A stretch of 64,000 bases of DNA from positions 15,359,502-15,423,501 of the forward strand of contig CM067570.1 of assembly GCA_034336665.1 (NCBI GenBank). The letters run 5' to 3'. The notes under the pieces were generated by a model, which saw only the letters and a program-made list of their open reading frames with translations, made no database searches and had not been told where the DNA came from. Each line of letters starts with the position of its first letter. Positions within the stretch are counted from its first letter, which is position 1. Positions 46,375 through 64,000 of the stretch are shown here, in pieces. The position numbers were made by a program, and so were the translations under genes. The DNA comes from Luscinia megarhynchos. Its lineage: Eukaryota > Chordata > Aves > Passeriformes > Turdidae.

Positions 46375-46505
46375 CAATTTGTCCTTCTCTGTAATAAGAA
46401 CCTAATTAAATTAGCTCTGCCGCCTAGCTCAGCCCTTAAATTAGCCCGGTGATGAGGGCTCTCGCTGACAGCCTGCTGCCGAATTGCTTCACACTCGCCA
46501 CGCTG
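46375..46505. promoter_or_regulatory. Candidate enhancer block F
   Basis: CTGTAATAAGAACCTAATTA, AATTAGCTCTGCCGCC and CCTTAAATTAGCCC form a run of homeodomain-type cores in unique sequence. Confidence 0.35.
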
Positions 46506-47170
46506 TGGGGTCCAGGGAAAGCCTCGGGGAGACCGGGATCCCAGCACAGCCCAGCAAACCATGGCAGGGCAGCTTGGAGATGGGGCAGGGTGTGTACAGA
46601 GAGGCGTGGGGGTGGCACGGGCACGGGGAGGCTGTGTGGGGTGCTGGCTGGTGGACTTTGCTGGCATAGGGATGGGGTAGAGAGGGGAGAGGGCTGGCAA
46701 GGGGTGAGGGACAGCGCTGACTAACACTAGTGACACTGGAAACCTGTCTACAGGATACAGGCTCCATCTTCTGGGTTAGTGGGTGTTGTGATTGGGGTGG
46801 TACGGAAGGATGGACAGGCGCTGAGGTGGTGAGTCCAGACTGGGATGGAGAGGTATCCTGGCAGTCCCACAGTGTCTGTCCCTACTACATCCTGCCCCAC
46901 TTGCCCTCGTTTCCAGGTGGCTGTCATGACAGTTTGGTCCCATGTAGACTGTGTCAATCCCACAGCCACCAGTTGCCCATCTCCCCTGGGTACGGATGAA
47001 GTACTGAGGTGAGAGATGTCATCCTTCCTGGTGGAGGGCACGGGAGTGACCAAATCTTGCTCCTGGAGAAGCACATGAAGCCGTGCCTGCCCTTTAACAA
47101 CAGGCACAGTACCTCTGATCCCTGCCTGCCCTCCCTACACCAGAGTTCAGAGCTCCTGCCAGGGAGACAA

Positions 47171-48575
47171 TGGATTTATTGGGCTGTGTCCCCAACCAGG
47201 AGAGGTACATCCAGTGAAGAGACAAAAATACACCTGCCATCGGCCACGCTCGCGCTCCCTCACTTCATCCTGGACAACAATCACCATAAAAGCTGTGCTT
47301 TAAAATAATCTTTAAATAATTTCTGCTTTTTGTTTTAAAAAAAAAAAAAAATCAGCCCCCCAACCAAACGATTTCCCACCCCCGCCCTGCACTTCTGTCT
47401 CACCCTGCACGCGCCCACACTGCCTCCCATCTATGGTACATACAAAGAGCAGATAAATAAATAAAGACGCGTGATGCTACAGGGGGACATGGGTCACAAC
47501 CTCCCTCAGCCCCCTCCCCTCCACTTATCTAGCTAGGATTTGGAGTGGGGGAACTGTGGCTGCAGCTCTGATGGGACTCTTCCCAGGTCCCAGGAGTGGG
47601 TGAGCAGCAACGAATTATCCTGAGGGTTTGGAGTACTGGGGGTTAGGGGAGGTCAGGCCAGCCAGGGTCTGAAGCTTGAGGAGTGTTTTTAGCCTTGTGA
47701 TGGAAAAAGGCTTTTGGGCTGAGCCAGTTCAAAGCCAGATGCTGGGAAGGTTTTCTGCCTCTGCCCTTGATCCTACAGTGTGTCAATGCCTGGCTGGCAT
47801 TTGCACCCTTCTGCCCATGTGTCTGCCTCGGCAGCCCCTCTTGCCAGCCACACAGGATGCCCAGCTGGGTGGCTCTGGTGCTGGCTTTGGGCAGAGGTCA
47901 GCACCTCACTCCCCAGTCTATCACTACAGTGGCCCTTGTGTCACCAAGTCAGAGGTCTCATGCCAGAGCTGTGCTAGACCTCCCACCCCTGCTTGTATTG
48001 GGTGCTCCCTGCACCTGGGCTAAGGACAAGGCACAGTCCCAGTACCTGGGTCACCCTCCTCCCAGCTGCCATGTCCCAGAGGTGGAAACAGCATTGCCTG
48101 CCTTCCCACCCAGGCTGCCTAGCAAAGGGCTCTGGGCTTCTCCCCCAAAACCTCCCCACTGGGTGCAGACAGGCTGGGAGGCCCGGTGGAGCAGCCAGGG
48201 CTCTCTCCTCTTCCACCTCCCACTCCTCTGTCAGACCTCCATCAGCTAATTCAGCACACACACACACATTGCACACACACACACACATAGCAGCATGTGG
48301 ATCCAGCCGGGGGCAACCCCCTGTCCCGGGAGAAAACCCTTCATGCCTCCCTCCTGTCCCCAGGAGCAGGGGATGAGGAGGGGGTGGTGAACATGGAGGA
48401 GGCACACCATGGAGCTTCGGTGCTCCCAACCAGGAGGTGGCTGTACCCCAAGCAGGCAGGGCTGGAGGCAGCTCCCCATGGGCACCCAGCTTTGGGAGGG
48501 GGTGCTGGCCCCCGGCGAGTCACCCTGCAGCCACCACCTCCACCAGCTGGTGCTGGCTGGGGCTGTGCTGCACCC
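47171..48575 (-). other. Probable IHH 3' UTR and downstream flank
   Basis: Downstream of the IHH stop I see no exon. A (CA)n tract lies at 48257-48291, and an A-run at about 47337-47351 is a T-run on the IHH strand. The nearest minus-strand AATAAA I find is at about 47174-47179, a possible but unproven polyadenylation signal. Confidence 0.4.
48257..48291. repeat. (CA)n microsatellite, interrupted
   Basis: Two short CA runs are separated by a TTG interruption. Confidence 0.9.
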
Positions 48576-58491
<9,916 letters not shown>

Positions 58492-58736
58492 GGCGCGCCC
58501 GGCGGCCCCGGGGCGGCCCGGGGCACCGCTGGCTCCGGGGTCCCCGCTAGGCTCGGCCGCCGCTCCCGCCGCCCGGCCCGGGGCTCCCCATGCGGCGCTC
58601 CGGCAGCCGGCGGGCAGGTGCCGGTGCCGGCGGCGGCGGCGGGGCGCGGCGGCTGCCCGGCGCGGGTGCGCTCCGGCTGCCCGGTGCGGCGAGCTGGCGT
58701 CGGCCCGCTCTGAGCCGCTGTGGCCCGGCGGCGGCA

Positions 58737-58743
58737 ATAAATA
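58737..58743 (-). promoter_or_regulatory. TATA-like element of IHH
   Basis: Minus-strand CGCTATTTATTGCC is the only A/T-rich patch in the GC-rich IHH promoter. Position and strand suit a core promoter. Inferred. Confidence 0.45.
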
Positions 58744-59259
58744 GCGAAGGGCCGTTTGTTTTGGCAGGCGAGCGGCCGCTTGCGGGGCGCGGGGCGCGGG
58801 GCTCGGCGCTGCCGGAGCCCTCCGCGGTTTGCGCCTCGGCGGTCAGCGCGGCGAGGCTGGAGCCGGAGCCGGAGCCGCCGCTGCCTCCGCTCCCCGGGCA
58901 GGAGTGAGAGGGGAAATTGAAGAGATCCGGGACCGGGAACCGCCAGGACCGCACCCTGCCCGTGTCCCAGCCTCCCAGCGCCCTCCCTCTCTCGCCTCCT
59001 CCCCGTGGAACCTGCCCCGGGCCGCCCGCAGCCTCCTCCCCCCTGCCGAGCCCCGCAGCCCACCCCGCCGGGGGTGCCCGCCGCCACCTGCCCCCCGGGG
59101 CAGCCCCGCCGCCGCCCCGAGGCGCGCCCGCTCCCCGCACAGCCTTGCCCCCCTCGCGGGGCGTCCTGCGGGGGTCCCTGGCGGCCGAGGGGGCGCGGGG
59201 TGGCACCCCCGGGGCTCCGGCCCCCGCCGCGCCGCCTGCTCGCCAGGGGCCCGGGCCTG

Positions 59260-59405
59260 CGGGCGGGGATCAAACAGAGCAGGGAGGCAGCTGGTTGAAA
59301 TTTAACCACAATATTCTCGCTCCCCATTGTTTCCAGGGAGGCCCGATATTTCCACAACAGGATTATGGCATCTGATTAACTCGCTGAGACAACAATGAGG
59401 GGCTG
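59260..59405. promoter_or_regulatory. Candidate IHH upstream element with RUNX- and SOX-like sites
   Basis: A unique block just outside the CpG island carries AACCACA (59304-59310, a RUNX core), CCATTGTTT and ACAACAATG (SOX-like), and CTGATTAACTC. RUNX2 is known to activate Ihh in chondrocytes. The assignment here is inferred from motifs and position. Confidence 0.4.
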
Positions 59406-61292
59406 GGATGGGCTTCCCCTTCTAGCTGCCAAAAGGGGAAAGTAAATATAACACCCTGATTTCAGGAGCGAGGGTTTGAAGGGCCTCCCCCCGGTTCTCC
59501 CCAGCTGTGTGCTGGGGAGGGGTCCGGCACAGGTCCGCTTGCACACCCCCTGGTTCCCTAGGATCTTCCCAGGTGAGGCAGTGCCTTGGGATGCCCGCAT
59601 GGACACAAACTCTCTCAGGGATGTTCCCTCGCCAGCTCCTCGTGAGCGCAGGGCACAGGTCACTCACAGGGATACACAGTGCCCAGGCTGGAATAGCCCA
59701 GCCAGACATCCAGCTCTGGCTGCAGGGCTTTGCTGCTCTCAGCAGGACCAAGCAACCTGCTCAAGAGGGATGCAGGCTGGGGAGTCAGCATCACTCACAG
59801 ACTTGGGATGCTGCTATCTGATGCTCCCAGCAGAGCATTTCCTTTGCAGGAGCTGCAAGCAAAGTGCAGATGGCCAGAGGTGTCTCCATCAGGTCTTCAC
59901 ACTCAGTAGTCACGGTTGATCAAGTTTTGTACTGGTTTTCATACTGCATACCCAAAACCAGTGCCCAGAGCCTCTGTGAAGACCTGCCACTGAGCAGGAT
60001 GGGGAGATGCAGCTGTCCCACTGCTCCTACATATGATGGAGCTAGGGCATCTGGCCAGCAGCCCCAGGCCTCTCCACTTCTACACTTTTTCAGCTGATCC
60101 TTCCAGTGGAGCATCCTAAGTAGAGAGAGCAGGGGGGATGTACCACAGCACCATTCTCCACCCCTGCCCTTGGCTTCTCAGGGATGCAGAAAGGACACGA
60201 CTCTCTGTGCATCACTAGTACAGGAAAATGAGACCCTATGGACTCTGGACTAGATTCACAGAATCCTCCAAGGTGGTTTGTGCCCCCAACAAAAGGAGCC
60301 TAGCTTCCCGCTTTCCACATCACAAGACTGTGAAGCAGGATGATCTGGGATAGCATCCGGAGGCTGCAGCACTTCCCCAGGGAGAAGTTCCCTAAGAATG
60401 CCAGTGTCACAAACCCAGACCTCCAAATAACCTCTGCAGCCTGCCAGCATACGGTGTGCACGTCACAAGCCGCTGTCCCCCTCCCAGCAGCTCCAGGCTC
60501 ACACTAAGCAGTAACCCTGCCCTTGCTGGTAACAGTATTCGTGTCCCATGGAAGCCCAGGTTGGGAGACAGGGTCTGCTGGTGACAGCAACTCCTGCCCA
60601 TGCAGGGGCTGTGGCATTGTGCATTGGTTCTGGCCACAGCAAGCAGTGACAGTGCCCTGTTGTTGGGTGCAGAGTCCATCAGCTCTCCACGCAGCATTCC
60701 CAACGTCAGCCAGTTCTGCTAGCCAAAGCCTGCGGGCACATAGGGCTGAGTGGGACAGGGACACCAGGCACGATAGGGGTAGCCAGGCTGGGTGCATGGG
60801 GAGGCAGCTGGAGGCTATACAGGGTTGGGATAATCAGTGTTTTAGGGAGAAAATTTGCCTGGGTAGGGGGACTCCTGCTTGGGCTTCCCCCTGATGGGAA
60901 GGGACCCTTGCTGCTACAGCCGAGGTGGGAGAGAGCAGCGTCTGTCCCTGTATCACATGGCATTTCCCTCAACAATCAGCCACTCTCAGGCACCGCCGGG
61001 ACTTCTGGCCTGGATGCCAGGACGCACTGCTCCTGCCTGCACTCACAGGACACCAGTGCCTCTTCCCTCTGCCCTTCAGCCCTTCCCACCGCTGCATCCC
61101 CCTGTCCCTGCCCCGCCCGGCAGCGCAGCATCCCGAGCATCCCGCGCTGGGCTCCCAGGGCTGCCCGGAGCCGGGCGCTGCGCAGGGAGAGCGGGAGCGG
61201 AGCCGAGCCAGGCAGTCTAGGTGGTGCTATTTCTCTATTTTTGCACTGGACGCGTTTGGGATTTTCCTCTCCCTATTCGCTGCCTTGGTCGT

Positions 61293-61358
61293 CTTCTTCT
61301 TCTCTCTCTCTCTCTCTCTCCCTCTCTCTCTCTCTCTTTTTTTTTCTTTTCCTTTTCT
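61293..61358. repeat. Polypyrimidine (TC)n/T tract
   Basis: About 65 bases of almost pure pyrimidine on the plus strand, mostly CT repeats then a T run. Such a mirror-like tract can form triplex DNA. Confidence 0.9.
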
Positions 61359-61359
61359 A

Positions 61360-61560
61360 AAAATACTTGACAGCGATTGAAAGGTCCCTTTAATCGAGGC
61401 CACAGAGCCCTTATTAAGGGCACGGGTCGGGGTGCTGGGCCGTGCCCAGCATAACGGCTTCATTAAACCCTGCGAAAACTAATATTTATGGAATCAAATT
61501 TATGGAGGCTGAGGCCGAACTTGTGGCCTTTAATGTGTGTCGGGAGCTCAAATCCAGCTG
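61360..61560. promoter_or_regulatory. Candidate enhancer upstream of IHH
   Basis: A unique block with two TTTATGGA sites (61485-61492 and 61499-61506), CCCTTATTAAGGG (61408-61420), TCCCTTTAATCGAGG and GGCCTTTAATGTGTG. TTTATGG is a core bound by posterior HOX and CDX factors. It looks strongly constrained by its mix of motifs, but conservation was not tested. Confidence 0.45.
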
Positions 61561-62828
61561 GCTCCAGGGAGGAGGGGGTGGGGACAGTGAAGGAAACCCC
61601 AGCAGGACAGGATGGGACAATGTGTAGTGACATTCCCCGGAGCTGGCGACAACCTGGGCAGGGAGGAACCAGTGGCCCCACGCTAGAGCCCCGAGGGCCA
61701 GGGTCCCTGCGGTTCCCTGGGGGACATTGGCAAAGCTCTTTTTCCTACTGTCTTCACTCTCCTGCTTTTATTTACCCTCCCATCCAAGCTCCTGCATTCA
61801 CACCTTCCCTTGCCTTGGGAGAGGGGTGAAAGGAAAAGGATCTGTCCGTGCAGCAGGTCTTTGGAGACTTTGCAGCAGGACAGGCTCATGAGCAACATCT
61901 CTGAAGCATCCCTGGGACTGGCTCCTCTGAGCTGAGTACCCCAGGGAGAAACAGAGACACAGTAATTCCCAGGAATGACCCAGGGATGCAGGTGCTGGTT
62001 TGCATCACCCACTCCTCTCCCTACAGAGCCCACCAGCCATTGGCACAGCCAGGCTGGGATTGTTTCAGCCCTGCCTCTCCCTGTGATGTCTCCTCAGACC
62101 CAAAGGGGGTAGACAAGCCAGATGCCCTCATTGGGGTGATAAGCACTTCTCCTGAGCGTGCTGGCAGGCATGGGGGAACAGCACAAACCCCAGAGCCAGC
62201 AAGGAGCTGAGGGACCAGTTCCTGCACCAGAGATGGACTCCACATGGATGGAGCAGGGGTTGCACCAGGGACAACCTGGTGACAGAGGATACAGGAAACT
62301 GTCAAGCTGCTAAACTCCTGCCCCAGTCCTACCCCTCTGCTAGTAGCAGAACCCTCCCTGGGGGCAGGTGCCCAGCAGGCAGACTCAAAGCTGCCAAGAT
62401 AAGATGCTTGCAGCTGGGAAAATGCAGGATACATAAGCTACGGCAGTCGGCACAAGCTCCCCATCCCATGGCTTTCCCTCCCACCACCCACCCTTGCCCT
62501 GCATGCTGCTCCCTCAGAAAGGAAATACAAAAAGCAACTGGTTGCACTCGCCCTGGGACTGGTCGGCTGTGGCCCAGAAAGGCTCTTTCATTCCCCTTCC
62601 ACAGACACAGGGGCTGCTCCGGATGTTTTTGTTTCCCCCTTGCTGCCCAGAACAGGCAGCACGACAGCCCCAGGGACCAGGGCAGCTGGGGGCATGGGTC
62701 CCTGTCCCAGGAGAGCAGCACCACTGGCTGCAACCTGCCTGCTGTTTCAGGACCTGGGAATAGCAGTGGGGTCCCAGTCCTGAATGAAGCATGTGGACCC
62801 AGGGGCTGGGCCAGCAGCAGTCATGCTG

Positions 62829-62917
62829 ATGGATGGATGGATGGATGGATGGATGGATGGATGGATGGATGGATGGATGGATGGATGGATGGATGGATGG
62901 ATGGATGGATGGATGGA
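62829..62917. repeat. (GGAT)n microsatellite, about 22 units
   Basis: A perfect run of GGAT units. It gives false frames of repeated DGWM or HPSI peptides on the two strands. Confidence 0.98.
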
Positions 62918-63466
62918 GTGTGAAGGGATGGAAGTGGTGTTTTGTGTCCAGGGAGCATCTGTAACCTGCTCCAGGGCTGCTCCCAGGCCTGGCAGCATTC
63001 AGTGTGCACTGACTTTTGGTTGTCTCCTTCTCCTTGGAGGCCAAATCATGGACCAACCCCACATCACCTGCCCAATAATGATGGTGGAGGTGTCTGCAAA
63101 TGTAGGGTGTCCCATAGCCCATCCAGGTCCATCCAGGGCCTTTGCCAGCCTGCTACTGCAGGCACCAGCACACAGTGTGTATCCTGTTATGGGACAAGAA
63201 CAGGGGCTCCAGCTCCCTCAGCATGCTGTGCCCCATGATCTGGGCATCCTCTTGTGCACACCCCAAAAACACATACTGCTGCTCAGAGTGAGGAACAGAA
63301 TGGCTGGGAGCAATGAGCTGCTGTCACCTCACTGTCCAGAGTCACTGCAAGCCCCTGGGACATCAGGACTGGCCTGATGCAGCAGCACCAGAGCTTGCAT
63401 CCCTTCCTAGGCACTACAGACCTGGTGGGACAGAGCAGGAGAGGGAATCTCACCCAGACACAGCCA

Positions 63467-63472
63467 TTTATT
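63467..63472 (-). terminator. Candidate NHEJ1 polyadenylation signal
   Basis: AATAAA on the minus strand lies about 350 bases past the NHEJ1 stop codon, a normal distance. Confidence 0.55.
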
Positions 63473-63820
63473 GAAAATCTACTCAAGAGCAGCCAAACCC
63501 CACAGCTCTGCCAGACCCCTAGCTGTCCCACACCCACTGGCAGCATCCCTCTCACTTCTCCCAGGTCCAGCACTGGCTCTGCCAAGAGAGGAATCCTGGG
63601 CAAACTCTGCACCAGGAAAGAGTTAGAAAAGCTGTTTCCTGATACACTGTTGAAGAAAGGAGCTCCATCTCCCCAACTGGAGACATCTTGGGAGGGGACC
63701 ATGACCTGGGCAGGGTCCACCAGGAAATGCAGAGAAGAGGCAGATGATGCATGGTGCTCTGCACTCCCTCTCTTGGATGCTGGGGGAAGCAGAGACCTCA
63801 GCAGGGTTGGCAGCACTCTT

Positions 63821-63901
63821 TCAGCTGAAGAGCCCTTTTGCCTTCTTTGGCTTGGCCTTGGCTGCAGGCAGCCGGGGCTTCTGAGCTGGGGAGGAGGCTG
63901 G
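63821..63901 (-). CDS. NHEJ1: NHEJ1 (XLF) last coding exon, partial gene
   Basis: NHEJ1/XLF is a scaffold that bridges broken DNA ends with XRCC4-LIG4 in non-homologous end joining. Only the last 26 residues are here, in a basic tail ending KPKKAKGLFS at TGA (63821-63823). It matches the family's Ku-binding C-terminus (basic residues then GLFS). The acceptor is TTTGTTTCCAG|CCAGCC, in phase 0. The other exons lie beyond position 64000. Gene order (NHEJ1 upstream of IHH on the same strand) agrees with other vertebrates. Confidence 0.88.
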   Translation of the reverse strand, partial: PASSPAQKPRLPAAKAKPKKAKGLFS

Positions 63902-64000
63902 CTGGAAACAAAGAGGAGGCAGTGTCAGTTCCACCTTGCAGAGTCATGCAGGATGTGTACAAGTGTGCAAGCAGTGACATTCCTGTCATCTATGTTGTGG
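63902..64000 (-). other. NHEJ1 last intron, partial
   Basis: A pyrimidine-rich stretch leads into the acceptor of the last exon. Nothing else is seen before the window ends. Confidence 0.7.

Larger units (their letters stand above)
36201..47170. other. Intergenic region between MNX2 and IHH (about 11 kb)
   Basis: I recognise no exon, RNA gene or transposon. It holds several unique TAAT-rich blocks (listed separately) and a CpG-rich patch at 44960-45480. The rest is ordinary GC-rich avian sequence. Confidence 0.6.
59406..63460. other. Intergenic region between IHH and NHEJ1
   Basis: No exon is recognised. It holds a pyrimidine tract (61293-61358), a candidate enhancer (61360-61560) and a GGAT microsatellite (62829-62917). 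Confidence 0.65.

Noticed and set aside
62279..62923. Frames ending in repeated DGWM peptides, or HPSI on the other strand
   Set aside because: They come from translation of the GGAT microsatellite.

Overview
This is vertebrate nuclear DNA, almost certainly from a bird. Its genes have many small GT-AG exons. Its interspersed repeats are mostly old fragments of CR1, the dominant LINE of birds and other reptiles. It also carries MNX2/MNR2, a homeobox gene kept in birds, other reptiles, amphibians and fish but, as I recall, missing from therian mammals. The order CFAP65 - MNX2 - IHH - NHEJ1 matches chicken chromosome 7 and, without MNX2, human 2q35. I cannot name the species.

All four genes lie on the minus strand, so each reads from high to low coordinates. 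(1) 293-23964: 24 consecutive coding exons of CFAP65 (formerly CCDC108), a sperm-flagellum and cilium protein. The first coding exon is inside the window and the C-terminal exons lie beyond position 1. All 24 exons join in one open frame of 1376 codons. A CpG island at 24.0-24.9 kb with an RFX-type X-box is the likely promoter. (2) 27648-35877: MNX2/MNR2, a motor-neuron homeodomain factor with three coding exons, a 6.9-kb first intron and a CpG-island promoter at 34.8-36.2 kb. (3) 48576-58491: IHH (Indian hedgehog), three coding exons, 408 codons and complete, with a large CpG island at the 5' end. (4) 63821-63901: the last coding exon of NHEJ1 (XLF), a DNA end-joining factor; the rest lies beyond position 64000.

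The 24.9-27.6 kb and 36.2-47 kb intervals, the IHH introns and 58.8-63.4 kb hold no gene I can recognise. They contain unique, TAAT-rich blocks that look like candidate enhancers of two developmental regulators, a few CR1 remnants, and simple or tandem repeats. The most striking repeat is a minisatellite of nearly 30 copies in IHH intron 2 (about 51271-51762).

The genes do not form a pathway. They are an old syntenic block in which two tightly regulated developmental genes sit between two housekeeping or ciliary genes. In chicken this block is known for the Rose-comb inversion (CFAP65 disrupted, MNX2 misexpressed) and the Creeper deletion (IHH lost). I found no clearly new molecular system. 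The best leads are the uncertain C-terminal reading frame of MNX2, the X-box upstream of CFAP65, the intronic minisatellite with its CpG island, and several candidate enhancers.
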